Shown here: one piece after another, positions 9,480 to 18,445 of the stretch
Position numbering within the stretch: the first letter of the stretch is position 1
How the letters are laid out: every line of letters starts with the position of its first letter
Notes under the pieces: generated by a model
Told to the model about the DNA's origin: nothing
Database searches by the model: none
What the model saw: only the letters and a program-made list of their open reading frames with translations
Position numbers and translations under genes: made by a program
Assembly: GCF_030294945.1 (NCBI RefSeq)
Contig: NZ_AP018448.1
Location: forward strand, 8,342,501-8,406,500
Length of the DNA stretch: 64,000 nt
DNA from: Streptomyces graminofaciens
GTDB taxonomy: Bacteria > Actinomycetota > Actinomycetes > Streptomycetales > Streptomycetaceae
Reading direction: 5' to 3'

Positions 9480-10050
9480 CGCGATCCGCTTCCGGGTGCC
9501 CCCGATGGGCGGCCCACTCCGGCGCGAGGACCGACATACGCACCGCGTCGATCCACTCGCCGCCCTGCCACAGGGTCTGCCGCTCGACGCCCTCGGCCAC
9601 GAAACCGGCCTTCTCGTAGGCGCGCCGGGCCCGGGGGTTATGGGTGAAGACGTACAGCGAGACGCGGTGCAGCCCGAGTTGTTCGAAGGCGTGGCCGGTC
9701 ATCAGCCGGACGGCCTCCGTGCCCAGGCCCCGGTTCTGCCCGCCGGGACCGATCAGGATCCGGAAACAGCAGTTGCGATTCGCCTCGTCCCACTCGTTCA
9801 GCACCGCTTCGCCCACGACCTCACCGCTCGCCCGGTCCACGACGGCGAGGTCGAGCCGGTCGGCCTGGTCGTTGCGGCTGCCGTACCAGGAACGCAGTCG
9901 CTCCAAGGTGAACGGCTCCGTAGGGCTACCCGTGAGCCGTACGACCTCGGGATCGGCCAGGATCCGCGCCATCACCGGCACGTCGTCGTCGGTGAACGGC
10001 CGCAGCACGGCCTGCTCGCCCGTGAGAACGGGTTTGACGGAGAAGCTCAT
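9460..10050 (-). CDS. GNAT-family N-acetyltransferase (RimJ/RimL type)
   Basis: A 196-residue acetyl-CoA-dependent acetyltransferase. The acetyl-CoA loop reads [12 protein letters not shown], and the C-terminal [20 protein letters not shown] pattern is typical of the ribosomal-protein/aminoglycoside acetyltransferase branch. I chose ATG 10050 (MSFSVKPV); the longer upstream frame reads through the regulator gene and is not protein-like. It overlaps the dehydrogenase stop by 20 bases and lies 61 bases after the small regulator on the same strand. Confidence 0.88.
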   Translation of the reverse strand: MSFSVKPVLTGEQAVLRPFTDDDVPVMARILADPEVVRLTGSPTEPFTLERLRSWYGSRNDQADRLDLAVVDRASGEVVGEAVLNEWDEANRNCCFRILIGPGGQNRGLGTEAVRLMTGHAFEQLGLHRVSLYVFTHNPRARRAYEKAGFVAEGVERQTLWQGGEWIDAVRMSVLAPEWAAHRGHPEADRVSSTAR

Positions 10051-10111
10051 CCCCGGATCCTGGAGCGCGGACGGACCCGGGGACAAACGAATAAGCGTGG
10101 TGTGGCACGAA

Positions 10112-10312
10112 TCAGTCGCCCTTGCGCCCTCGGTTGCCGGGTCTGGAGGCGACCCAGGCACGGATCGTGTCCGCGTACCAGTAGGGCTTCCCGCCCTCCA
10201 CATGGTCGGGTGGCGGCAGCAGCCCGTGTTTGCGATAGGAGCGGACGGTGTCGGGCTGCACACGGATGTGCGCCGCGATGTCCTTGTACGACCAGAGGTG
10301 ACGGTCGGTCAT
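10112..10312 (-). CDS. Small helix-turn-helix protein (MerR/AlpA excisionase-like)
   Basis: A 66-residue DNA-binding protein. The pattern WSYKDIAAHIRVQPDTVRSYRKHGLLPPPD is a winged helix-turn-helix like that of MerR, AlpA or Xis proteins, with W in the expected C-terminal wing. I chose ATG 10312 because GGGAGGTG lies six bases upstream. It is just upstream of the acetyltransferase on the same strand. No integrase is adjacent, so an excision role is not supported; a house regulator is equally likely. Confidence 0.8.
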   Translation of the reverse strand: MTDRHLWSYKDIAAHIRVQPDTVRSYRKHGLLPPPDHVEGGKPYWYADTIRAWVASRPGNRGRKGD

Positions 10313-10685
10313 CAGTGCACCTCCCCGCGCGCACCACGGCGGCGACCGGGAAGGCCGTCGGGGGAGCCGGGCGCCGCGCTGGCGATCACAGATCCTGTGC
10401 CCGGCGAACGACACGGAGCGGTCACCAGCAAGTGCCTGTAGGTCAGGTGTGACCCAAGACATGCGTACACGTGACAGATGTGACAAGAAGGTGTTATTTG
10501 TGACACGGCTGACGAATTGAGCACCGGCGGCAGCACCGATCAGCGGCACCGATCAGCGGCAGCGGCCGACGGCACCGGCCGGCGGCTGTGCCCCAAAACG
10601 GGGCGCGGGGGACTGCGCGACCGGCCGCGACGAATGCGCAGCCTTCAACGGTCCCGCGGTCCCCCGACGCTTATCGGCAGAAGTC
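10313..10685. other. Intergenic stretch with second REP-like copy
   Basis: No gene seen. At 10590-10626 there is a short CCCC-AAAA-CGGGG hairpin followed by GGGCGCGGGGGACTGCGCG, the conserved tail of the element at 7926-7988. Next to the HTH gene there is an AT-richer stretch with TGTGACAAGAAGG and TTTGTGACAC motifs that could be its promoter region. Confidence 0.6.
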
Positions 10686-11603
10686 TCAGGCTCCGCAGGA
10701 CCTCAAGAACGCCCGGGTCCGCTGAGCGATCGGCAACGGCTTGTCCGGCTCGCAGGGGTACATGTCCTGCTCGACGATCGCGAACAGATCCACATCCAGC
10801 TTCTGCGCGGCCGCGAGCACCGGCCCCAGCGCGGGCACACCCGTCGGCGGCTCGCACATGACGCCCTTGGCGACGGCCGGCCCGAACGGGATCTCGTTCG
10901 CGCGGACCTCGGCCAGGATCTCGGGGTCGACCTGCTTGAGGTGCAGGTACCCGATCCGCTCGCCGTAGGTCTCGATCAGCTTGACGCTGTCGCCGCCGCA
11001 GTAGGCGTAGTGGCCCGTGTCGAGGCACAGCGACACCAGCGACGAGTCGGTCCCGTCGAGGAAGCGGGCGACGTTCTCCTCGCTGTCGATGTGCGTGTCG
11101 GCGTGCGGGTGGACGACGATCTGCAGGCCGTACTTCTCCCGCACCTCCCGCCCGAGCCGCTCGGTGAGGTGGGTGAGGTGCCGCCACTGCTCGACGGTGA
11201 GTTCGCTGGGCTCCAGCACCTTGCCCGTCTTGTCGTCCCGCCAGAAGGACGGGATCACGACGAGGTGCTTCGCGCCCATCGCCTGCGCGAGAACCGCGTT
11301 GTCGGCGACGTGCGCCCAGGTCTTCTCCCAGACGTCCGGACCGTGGTGGAGCCCGGTGAAGACCGTGCCGGCCGACACTTTCAGGCCACGTTTCGCCGTC
11401 TCCTCGGCGAGGACCGCCGGGTCGGTCGGCAGATAGCCGTAGGGGCCGAGCTCGATCCACTCGTAGCCGGACGCGGCGACCTCGTCGAGGAAGCGCTGCC
11501 AGGGAACCTGCTGGGGATCGTCGGGGAACCACACGCCCCAGGAGTCGGGGGCCGACCCGATCCGGATGCGGGAGAGTGAGGACTGAGGTGACAACGACGT
11601 CAT
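10686..11603 (-). CDS. Sugar phosphate isomerase/epimerase (IolE-like TIM barrel)
   Basis: A 305-residue xylose-isomerase-like TIM-barrel enzyme. Metal-binding residues are visible in VVHPHADTHID, LCLDTGHYAY and YLHLKQVD. Being divergent from iolC suggests a role in inositol breakdown, as inosose dehydratase (IolE) or an inosose isomerase; sequence alone does not decide which. I chose ATG 11603 (MTSLSPQ); the upstream in-frame part runs into the shared promoter. Probably co-regulated with the iol operon through the site at 11653-11662. Confidence 0.88.
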   Translation of the reverse strand: MTSLSPQSSLSRIRIGSAPDSWGVWFPDDPQQVPWQRFLDEVAASGYEWIELGPYGYLPTDPAVLAEETAKRGLKVSAGTVFTGLHHGPDVWEKTWAHVADNAVLAQAMGAKHLVVIPSFWRDDKTGKVLEPSELTVEQWRHLTHLTERLGREVREKYGLQIVVHPHADTHIDSEENVARFLDGTDSSLVSLCLDTGHYAYCGGDSVKLIETYGERIGYLHLKQVDPEILAEVRANEIPFGPAVAKGVMCEPPTGVPALGPVLAAAQKLDVDLFAIVEQDMYPCEPDKPLPIAQRTRAFLRSCGA

Positions 11604-11652
11604 GGGAGTCAGCTTCAGGCCGGAAGTGGAGGGTGTCAATAGGTAGTCCGAA

Positions 11653-11697
11653 TGTCTGGACAAAGTATTGACAGGCCCGCTCCGACGGGACTAGACC
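11653..11697 (+). promoter_or_regulatory. iol operon promoter with adjacent palindrome
   Basis: A TTGACA -35 box (11668-11673) and a CTAGAC -10 box (11691-11696), spacing 17, lie 31 bases before the iolC start. The near-palindrome TGTCTGGACA (11653-11662) sits just upstream of the -35 box, midway to the divergent isomerase, and could bind a regulator acting on both. The regulator is not in the window. Confidence 0.6.
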
Positions 11698-11727
11698 TTG
11701 ACAGGACCGGAGCACGAAGGGAACTCG

Positions 11728-12678
11728 ATGGCGTACGACCTGATCACCATGGGGCGGATCGGTGTGGACCTCTACCCGCTGCAGACGGGCGTCCCACTGT
11801 CGCAGGTGACGTCCTTCGGGAAGTTCCTCGGCGGTTCGGCGGCCAATGTCGCGGTGGCCGCGTCCCGTCTCGGCCGGAGCACCGCCGTCATCACCCGCAC
11901 GGGCGAGGATCCCTTCGGCGACTACCTCCACCAGGCGCTGCGCGACTTCGGTGTGGACGACCGCTGGGTCACCCCGGTCCCGGGTCTCGCGACCCCGGTC
12001 ACCTTCTGCGAGGTCTTCCCGCCGGACGACTTCCCGCTGTACTTCTACCGCCGCCCCAAGGCCCCGGACCTGGAGATCGACGCCCACGAACTGGACCTCG
12101 ACGCCATCGCCGGGACCCGGATCTTCTGGGTGACCGGCACCGGCCTGAGCGAGGAGCCCAGCCGTACGGCGACGCTCGCGGCCCTCGCCCACCGGGCCAA
12201 GGCCGGTACGACGGTCTTCGACCTCGACTGGCGCCCCATGTTCTGGACCGACCCGGCCGCGGCCCGCCCGTTCTACGAGGAGGCCCTGCGGCACACGACC
12301 GTCGCGGTCGGCAACCTGGACGAGGTCGAGGTCGCCACCGGCGTCCGCGAACCGCACGCCGCCGCCCGGGCGCTCCTCGACGCCGGGGTCGAACTCGCCG
12401 TCGTCAAGCAGGGCCCCAAGGGTGTCCTCGCGGTCAACAGCAAGGGCGAGTCCGCCGAGGTCCCGCCCCTCCCCGTCAACGTTCTGAACGGCCTCGGCGC
12501 CGGAGACGCGTTCGGCGGCTCCCTCTGCCACGGCCTGCTCGAAGGCTGGGACCTGGAGAAGATCATGCGGTACGCCAACGCCGCCGGCGCCATCGTCGCC
12601 TCCCGCCTGGAATGCTCCTCCGCGATGCCCACGGTGGAAGAGATCGAGGCGGCGGTCGCGGCGGGAGCAGTCCTGTGA
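11728..12678 (+). CDS. iolC: 5-dehydro-2-deoxygluconokinase IolC
   Basis: A 316-residue PfkB-family sugar kinase that phosphorylates 5-dehydro-2-deoxygluconate (DKG) with ATP in inositol catabolism. The N-terminal GRIGVDLYP and GGSAANVAVAASRLG motifs and the C-terminal NGLGAGDAFGG motif with the catalytic aspartate are present. I chose ATG 11728, six bases after GAAGGGA. First gene of the operon; its stop overlaps the next start (GTGA). Confidence 0.93.
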   Translation: MAYDLITMGRIGVDLYPLQTGVPLSQVTSFGKFLGGSAANVAVAASRLGRSTAVITRTGEDPFGDYLHQALRDFGVDDRWVTPVPGLATPVTFCEVFPPDDFPLYFYRRPKAPDLEIDAHELDLDAIAGTRIFWVTGTGLSEEPSRTATLAALAHRAKAGTTVFDLDWRPMFWTDPAAARPFYEEALRHTTVAVGNLDEVEVATGVREPHAAARALLDAGVELAVVKQGPKGVLAVNSKGESAEVPPLPVNVLNGLGAGDAFGGSLCHGLLEGWDLEKIMRYANAAGAIVASRLECSSAMPTVEEIEAAVAAGAVL

Positions 12679-13559
12679 GCATCGACGTCTCCGCCCTCGT
12701 CCGCACCCGCGTCCACCACCCCGAGGCGATCGCCGAGGCCGCCGCCCGCCGCATCCGGCGCCCCCTCGTCGGCGACTCCGGGCGGCTGATGATCGTCGCC
12801 GCCGACCACCCGGCCCGTGGCGCGCTCTCCGTCGGCGACCGCAAGCTCGCCATGGCGAACCGCGCCGACCTTCTCGAACGACTGTGCCTGGCGCTCTCCC
12901 GACCCGGTGTCGACGGTGTCCTCGCGACCGCCGACATCCTCGACGACCTGCTGCTCCTCGGCGCCCTCGACGGCAAGGTCGTCATGGGCTCGATGAACCG
13001 CGGCGGCCTCGCCGGCGCCAGCTTCGAGCTCGACGACCGCTTCACCGGCCACCGCCCGCAGGACATCGAGCGCCTCGGCTTCGACGCGGGCAAGCTCCTG
13101 CTGCGCGTCGACTACGACGATCCGGGCTCCCTCAACACCCTGGAGTCCACCGCCCGTGCCGTGGACGCCATGGCCGAGCGCGGGCTCCCCGTGTTCGTCG
13201 AGCCGTTCCTCAGCCGCCGCGACCCCGCGACCGGCAAGGTCAGGAACGACCTGAGCGCCGACGCCGTCACCAAGTCGATCGCCATAGCGGCGGGGCTCGG
13301 CGGCAGTTCGGCGTACACCTGGCTGAAGGTGCCCGTCACCGAGAACCCCGACGACATGGCGCGCGTCATGGAGACCTCGACGCTGCCCGCCGTCCTCCTC
13401 GGCGGCGATGTCGGCGAGGACCAGGAGGGCGCCTACGAGAAGTGGCGGGGCGCGCTGCAACTGCCCACCGTGCAGGGCCTGGTGGTCGGCCGTTCGCTGC
13501 TCTACCCGGCGGACGACGACGTGAGCGCCGCCGTGGACACCGCCGTAGGACTGTTGTGA
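12675..13559 (+). CDS. Aldolase-fold protein of the iol operon (Cgl0159-type)
   Basis: A 294-residue (beta/alpha)8 protein resembling the Cgl0159 family found in corynebacterial inositol operons and distantly class I DeoC/DhnA aldolases. Its position between the DKG kinase and IolB suggests it cleaves DKG-6-phosphate to malonic semialdehyde and dihydroxyacetone phosphate, replacing IolJ; this is inference. Conserved features include IVAADHPARG near the N-terminus and AYTWLKVPVT with a lysine in a Schiff-base-like position. The GTG start overlaps the iolC stop by four bases. Confidence 0.85.
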   Translation: MSIDVSALVRTRVHHPEAIAEAAARRIRRPLVGDSGRLMIVAADHPARGALSVGDRKLAMANRADLLERLCLALSRPGVDGVLATADILDDLLLLGALDGKVVMGSMNRGGLAGASFELDDRFTGHRPQDIERLGFDAGKLLLRVDYDDPGSLNTLESTARAVDAMAERGLPVFVEPFLSRRDPATGKVRNDLSADAVTKSIAIAAGLGGSSAYTWLKVPVTENPDDMARVMETSTLPAVLLGGDVGEDQEGAYEKWRGALQLPTVQGLVVGRSLLYPADDDVSAAVDTAVGLL

Positions 13560-13566
13560 GGGCCGC

Positions 13567-14415
13567 ATGACACAGAAGACCGAGTTGTACGTACCCAAGG
13601 GCGCCACCGCGAACGCGCAGTACGCCGTCGACATCGACCCCAAGCGGGCCGGCTGGACCCACAGCAGCCTGCGGATCGTGGAGTTGGGGCCGGGCGCCAC
13701 GCACACGTTCACGACCGGGGACAGTGAGTGGATCGTGCTGTCCCTCAACGGCGGTTGTACGGTCCGGGTATCGGGCGAATCCGGCGAATCGGTCGGCGGC
13801 GAGGACGAAGAGTTTCAGATCCTGGGCAGGGAGAGCGTGTTCGCCGGAGTCTCCGACTTCGTGTACGCGCCCCGCGACGCCCGGGTACAGATCGCCTCCG
13901 GCGTGGGAGGCCGCTTCGCTTTGGCAGGAGCGAAGTGCGAGCGACGACTCCCCGCCCGCTACGGCCCCGCGCCGGAGGTCCCCGTCGAAGACCGAGGCAG
14001 CGGCAACTGCGCCCGCCAGGTGCGCAACTTCGCCTCCGCCGACGCCTTCGAGTGCGACAAGCTCATCACCGTCGAGGTCATCACCCCCGGTGGCAACTGG
14101 TCCTCGTACCCGCCGCACAAGCACGACGAGAACCGGCCGGGGGAGGAGACCGAGCTGGAGGAGATCTACTACTTCGAGATCGACGGCCCGCACGGCTTCG
14201 GGTACCAGCGCGTGTCCCCCTCCCGCGAGGGCGGGTCCGAGGTGATCGCCGAGGTCCGCTCCGGTGACGCCGTGCTCGTGCCCGACGGCTGGCACGGTCC
14301 GTCCATCGCGCAGCCCGGCCACGACATGTACTACCTGAACGTGATGGCCGGTCCGGGCTCCGAGCGGCAGTGGCGGATCTGCTTCCACCCGGATCACACG
14401 GAGGGGTACCGATGA
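13567..14415 (+). CDS. iolB: 5-deoxy-glucuronate isomerase IolB
   Basis: A 282-residue double-cupin enzyme that isomerises 5-deoxyglucuronate to 2-deoxy-5-keto-gluconate. The C-terminal cupin shows the metal ligands in PPHKHDENRPGEETELEEIYY and a later histidine in VPDGWHGPS. It starts eight bases after the preceding stop with a GAGG ribosome site and ends in an ATGA overlap with iolD. Confidence 0.94.
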   Translation: MTQKTELYVPKGATANAQYAVDIDPKRAGWTHSSLRIVELGPGATHTFTTGDSEWIVLSLNGGCTVRVSGESGESVGGEDEEFQILGRESVFAGVSDFVYAPRDARVQIASGVGGRFALAGAKCERRLPARYGPAPEVPVEDRGSGNCARQVRNFASADAFECDKLITVEVITPGGNWSSYPPHKHDENRPGEETELEEIYYFEIDGPHGFGYQRVSPSREGGSEVIAEVRSGDAVLVPDGWHGPSIAQPGHDMYYLNVMAGPGSERQWRICFHPDHTEGYR

Positions 14416-16295
14416 GCACGATCCGGCTTACGGTCGCCCAGGCGCTGGTCCGCTTCCTCTCCGCCCAGTACACCGAACGCGACGGCGAGCGGCGCCGGTT
14501 GATCGGCGCCACCTGGGGCATCTTCGGCCACGGCAACGTCGCCGGACTCGGCCAGGCGCTGATCGAGTACGCCGACGACATGCCGTACCTCCAGGGCCGC
14601 AACGAGCAGTCGATGGTGCACGCGGCCGTCGGCTACGCCCGGCAGTCCAACCGCCTCTCCACGCACGCCGTGACGACGTCCATCGGCCCCGGCGCCACCA
14701 ACCTCGTCACCGGCGCCGCCCTCGCCACCATCAACCACCTCCCGGTGCTGCTCCTCCCCGGCGACATCTTCGCCACCCGCCCGGCCGACCCGGTCCTCCA
14801 GCAGCTCGAAGTCCCGTACGCGGGTGACATCAGCGTCAACGACACGCTGCGCCCGGTGTCGAAGTACTTCGACCGGATCACCCGCCCCGAGGCCCTGATC
14901 CCGGCCGCGCTCCAGGCGATGCGCGTGCTCACGGACCCGGTCGAGACAGGCGCGGTCACGCTCGCCCTTCCGCAGGACGTGCAGGCGGAAGGCTTCGACT
15001 GGCCGGAGGAGTTCTTCGCCGAGCGCACCTGGAACGTACGCCGCCCGGCGGCCGACCCGACCGAACTGACCGCCGCCGTAAGGGCGATCCGCGCGGCCCG
15101 CCGCCCGCTGATCGTCGCCGGCGGCGGTGTCCACCACGCCCGCGCCGAGGAGGCGCTCGCCGAACTCGCGGACGCGACGGGCATCCCGGTCGCCTCCACC
15201 CAGGCGGGCAAGGGCTCGCTCCGCTACGACCACCCGCAGGACGTGGGCGGCATCGGCCACACCGGCACCGCGACCGCGAACGAACTCGCCCGCACGGCCG
15301 ACCTGGTGATCGGCGTGGGCACCCGGTACACCGACTTCACGACCGCCTCCGGCACCCTCTTCACCGCCGACGGCGTCCGCTTCCTCAACCTCAACATCGC
15401 GCCCTACGACGGCCACAAGCTCTCCGGGCTGCCGCTGATCGCCGACGCGCGCACCGGGCTGGAAGCGCTCACCCAGGGGCTGGCGCTGCACGGGCACCGG
15501 GTGGCGGGCGCGTACGTCGCCGAGTACGCGGAGGACAAGCAGCGCTGGGAGCACCGCGTCGACGCCTGCTACGAGGCCGACGAGCCGGACACCCGGCCCA
15601 CCCAGGCGCAGGTCCTCGGCCTCCTCGACGAGATCGCCGACGAGACCGACATCATCATCAACGCGGCCGGTTCCCTCCCCGGTGACCTGCACAAACTGTG
15701 GCGGGCGCGGTCGCGGGACCAGTACCAGCTGGAGTACGGCTACTCCTGCATGGGGTACGAGATCCCGGCCGCGATCGGCGTCCGGATGGCCGCTCCCGGG
15801 CGCCCGGTGTGGGCGCTGGTCGGCGACGGCACGTATCTGATGATGCCGACGGAGATCGTCACGGCCGTGCAGGAGAACGTCCCGATCAAGGTGCTGCTCG
15901 TGCAGAACCACGGGTACGCGTCCATCGGCGGCCTCTCCGAGTCGGTGGGCGGTGAGCGGTTCGGCACCGCGTACCGGCACCGCAACCCCGACGACGGCAC
16001 GTTCACGGGCGCCCCGCTGCCCGTGGATCTCGCCGCCAACGCGGCCAGTCTCGGCATGCGCGTCCTGCGTGCCAAGACCGTCCGCGACCTGCGGACGGCC
16101 CTCGCCGAGGCACGGGCCGCCGACACTCCCACATGTGTCTACGTGGAGACCCAAACGGCAGACACAGTGTCGGGCCCGCCTCCCGCGCAGGCCTGGTGGG
16201 ATGTTCCTGTGGCCGAGACCGCGACCCGCTCGTCGGCGGTCAAGGCCCGCGAGGAGTACGACCGGCACGTCTCAACCCGACGCCGCCATCTGTAA
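14412..16295 (+). CDS. iolD: 3D-(3,5/4)-trihydroxycyclohexane-1,2-dione acylhydrolase IolD
   Basis: A 627-residue thiamine-diphosphate enzyme that opens the inositol-derived ring. The catalytic glutamate lies in GRNEQSMVHAAVGYA, and the thiamine/Mg motif runs from GDGTYLMMPTEI to LVQNHGYAS. The start ATG 14412 overlaps the iolB stop. The family, length and place in the operon agree. Confidence 0.95.
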   Translation: MSTIRLTVAQALVRFLSAQYTERDGERRRLIGATWGIFGHGNVAGLGQALIEYADDMPYLQGRNEQSMVHAAVGYARQSNRLSTHAVTTSIGPGATNLVTGAALATINHLPVLLLPGDIFATRPADPVLQQLEVPYAGDISVNDTLRPVSKYFDRITRPEALIPAALQAMRVLTDPVETGAVTLALPQDVQAEGFDWPEEFFAERTWNVRRPAADPTELTAAVRAIRAARRPLIVAGGGVHHARAEEALAELADATGIPVASTQAGKGSLRYDHPQDVGGIGHTGTATANELARTADLVIGVGTRYTDFTTASGTLFTADGVRFLNLNIAPYDGHKLSGLPLIADARTGLEALTQGLALHGHRVAGAYVAEYAEDKQRWEHRVDACYEADEPDTRPTQAQVLGLLDEIADETDIIINAAGSLPGDLHKLWRARSRDQYQLEYGYSCMGYEIPAAIGVRMAAPGRPVWALVGDGTYLMMPTEIVTAVQENVPIKVLLVQNHGYASIGGLSESVGGERFGTAYRHRNPDDGTFTGAPLPVDLAANAASLGMRVLRAKTVRDLRTALAEARAADTPTCVYVETQTADTVSGPPPAQAWWDVPVAETATRSSAVKAREEYDRHVSTRRRHL

Positions 16296-16311
16296 GCAAG
16301 GAGTTTCTGGC

Positions 16312-17814
16312 ATGACGAAGATCGTCAACCACTGGATCGGCGGCAAGACCGTCGAAGGCGCGTCGGGTACGTTCGGGCCGGTCACGGACCCGGCGACCGG
16401 CGCGGTCACCACCAAGGTCGCCTTCGCGACCGTGGACGAGGTCGACGCGGCGGTACGGACCGCCAAGGAGGCCTTCGTCACCTGGGGCCAGTCCTCACTG
16501 GCGCAGCGCACCTCGATCCTTTTCAAGTTCCGCGCGCTGCTCGACGCCAACCGCGACGCGATCGCGGAGCTGATCACCGCCGAGCACGGCAAGGTGCACT
16601 CGGACGCGCTCGGCGAGGTCGCGCGCGGCCTGGAGATCGTCGACCTGGCCTGCGGCATCAACGTGCAGCTGAAGGGCGAGCTGTCCACGCAGGTCGCGAG
16701 CCGCGTGGACGTCTCCTCCATCCGCCAGCCGCTCGGTGTCGTCGCCGGCATCACGCCGTTCAACTTCCCGGCGATGGTCCCGATGTGGATGTTCCCGATG
16801 GCCATCGCGACCGGCAACACGTTCGTGCTGAAGCCGTCCGAGAAGGACCCGTCGGCGTCGATCAAGATCGCCGAACTGCTGGCGGAAGCCGGTCTCCCCG
16901 ACGGCGTCTTCAACGTCGTCCACGGCGACAAGGTGGCCGTCGACCGCCTCCTGGAGCACCCGGACGTCAAGGCGATCTCCTTCGTCGGCTCGACCCCGAT
17001 CGCCCGCTACATCCACACCACGGCCTCCGCCAACCACAAGCGCGTCCAGGCCCTCGGCGGCGCCAAGAACCACATGCTGGTCCTCCCGGACGCGGACCTG
17101 GACGCGGCGGCCGACGCCGCCGTCTCCGCCGCGTACGGCTCGGCGGGCGAGCGCTGCATGGCGATCTCCGCGGTCGTCGCGGTGGGCGCGATCGGCGACG
17201 AGCTGGTCGACAAGATCCGCGAGCGCGCCGAGAAGATCAAGATCGGCCCCGGCAACGACCCGACCTCCGAGATGGGCCCGCTGATCACCGCCGTGCACCG
17301 CGACAAGGTGGCGTCCTACGTCACGGGCGCGGCGGCCGAGGGCGCCGAGGTGATCCTCGACGGCACCGGCTACACGGTCGACGGCTTCGAGGACGGTCAC
17401 TGGATCGGCATCTCGCTCCTGGACAAGGTGCCGACCTCCGCGAAGGCGTACCAGGACGAGATCTTCGGCCCGGTCCTCTGTGTCCTCCGCGTGGACACGT
17501 ACGAGGAGGGCATCTCCCTCATCAACGCCTCGCCGTTCGGCAACGGCACCGCGATCTTCACCCGTGACGGCGGCGCCGCCCGCCGCTTCCAGATGGAGGT
17601 CGAGGCCGGCATGGTCGGCGTCAACGTCCCGATCCCGGTCCCCGTCGGCTACCACTCCTTCGGTGGCTGGAAGGACTCCCTCTTCGGCGACCACCACATC
17701 TACGGCAACGACGGCACCCACTTCTACACCCGGGGCAAGGTCGTCACGACCCGCTGGCCCGACCCGGCCGACGGCCCGACGGGCGTCGACCTGGGCTTCC
17801 CGCGCAACCACTGA
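16312..17814 (+). CDS. mmsA: Methylmalonate-semialdehyde dehydrogenase (CoA-acylating), MmsA/IolA
   Basis: A 500-residue aldehyde dehydrogenase that converts malonic or methylmalonic semialdehyde to acetyl- or propionyl-CoA, the last step of inositol breakdown and part of valine catabolism. The catalytic cysteine is in GSAGERCMAIS, the NAD region includes TPFNFPAMVP and SFVGSTPIARY. An AAGGAG ribosome site (16298-16303) lies eight bases before ATG 16312. It is the last gene of the iol operon and is followed by a hairpin. Confidence 0.95.
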   Translation: MTKIVNHWIGGKTVEGASGTFGPVTDPATGAVTTKVAFATVDEVDAAVRTAKEAFVTWGQSSLAQRTSILFKFRALLDANRDAIAELITAEHGKVHSDALGEVARGLEIVDLACGINVQLKGELSTQVASRVDVSSIRQPLGVVAGITPFNFPAMVPMWMFPMAIATGNTFVLKPSEKDPSASIKIAELLAEAGLPDGVFNVVHGDKVAVDRLLEHPDVKAISFVGSTPIARYIHTTASANHKRVQALGGAKNHMLVLPDADLDAAADAAVSAAYGSAGERCMAISAVVAVGAIGDELVDKIRERAEKIKIGPGNDPTSEMGPLITAVHRDKVASYVTGAAAEGAEVILDGTGYTVDGFEDGHWIGISLLDKVPTSAKAYQDEIFGPVLCVLRVDTYEEGISLINASPFGNGTAIFTRDGGAARRFQMEVEAGMVGVNVPIPVPVGYHSFGGWKDSLFGDHHIYGNDGTHFYTRGKVVTTRWPDPADGPTGVDLGFPRNH

Positions 17815-17822
17815 TCACCCCC

Positions 17823-17988
17823 TTAGATGCCCGCTGACCTGCGAACTTCTGGTCGGCGGGCATCAATCTGTCCGCAGGAGTCCGCACGGAGTCCGCACAG
17901 AGTCCGCATGATCCTGTCCTCGGGGTCGAGCCACAGGTGGCTGTAGGCGCTCAAGGTCAAGCTCTGGTTAGCCGTGCCGATTGAGGGT
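17823..17988 (-). pseudogene. C-terminal remnant of a tyrosine-recombinase integrase
   Basis: The minus strand reads TANQSLTLSAYSHLWLDPED followed by about 32 residues and a TAA at 17823-17825. The SAYSHLW.D.EDR pattern is the conserved end of phage/ICE integrases, including the nucleophilic tyrosine. The rest of the gene is gone: upstream, the next gene starts on the other strand at 18029. Three near-identical 11-base repeats (GGAGTCCGCAC type, 17877-17909) lie within it. Likely the leftover of a lost integrated element. Confidence 0.6.
17826..17864 (+). terminator. Hairpin terminator after mmsA
   Basis: Arms 17826-17839 and 17851-17864 pair over 14 bases with one T-G pair and an 11-base loop, starting 12 bases after the mmsA stop. 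There is no T-tract, as is usual in Streptomyces. Confidence 0.65.
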
Positions 17989-18028
17989 ACTTCGTCCGGG
18001 AATCCCCCACTTCGAACGGAGTGCCGGC

Positions 18029-18304
18029 ATGGTCATCAAGAAAATGCACGACATGGGCATCCGCAGCGAACACGCCTACACGGCAGCCTTGGCCTCCATC
18101 GGCCTGTCCGTGGCCACCTGGGTAGCCAGCCTCCGGGTGGAACCGGGCACCGGCCTCGCCCGCGCCGACCGGTGGGGCATCTTCATCGGCGAATGGGCAC
18201 CCACATTCTTCGGCCTCGGCGTCGCCCTCTCCCACTACGAACAGCAGGAAGGCACCCTCACCGCCAGCGTCCACGAGCTGCGGGAGCAGAAGAAGGCCGG
18301 ATGA
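18029..18304 (+). CDS. Small membrane protein of unknown function
   Basis: A 91-residue protein with two predicted membrane helices (AALASIGLSVATWVASL and WGIFIGEWAPTFFGLGVALS) separated by a short loop, and a charged C-terminal tail. I do not recognise the family; similar short two-helix proteins occur in integrated Streptomyces elements, fitting the integrase remnant next door. Start ATG 18029 (MVIKKMHD) is preceded by ACGGAGTG. Confidence 0.65.
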   Translation: MVIKKMHDMGIRSEHAYTAALASIGLSVATWVASLRVEPGTGLARADRWGIFIGEWAPTFFGLGVALSHYEQQEGTLTASVHELREQKKAG

Positions 18305-18409
18305 CCGGCGGGTCAGGGAGGCGGTGATCGAGACCGTCGTCGACCTCGTGCGCCGAGTCGCCTTCCTCACCGGCGTCGTCCAGGGCCGTTCCTGATGGCC
18401 GCCCCCTTT

Positions 18410-18438
18410 GGGCCCGGGTGCGAAAAGTGCCCGGGCCC
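18410..18438. terminator. GC-rich hairpin between convergent small genes
   Basis: Nine-base arms GGGCCCGGG (18410-18418) and CCCGGGCCC (18430-18438) with an 11-base loop. It lies just beyond the stop of the small minus-strand gene and can terminate from both sides. Confidence 0.55.
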
Positions 18439-18445
18439 AGCCACG

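Noticed and set aside
10112..10312. Small HTH protein as an excisionase of an integrated element
   Set aside because: No integrase, attachment repeat or phage gene is adjacent; a simple regulator is just as likely.
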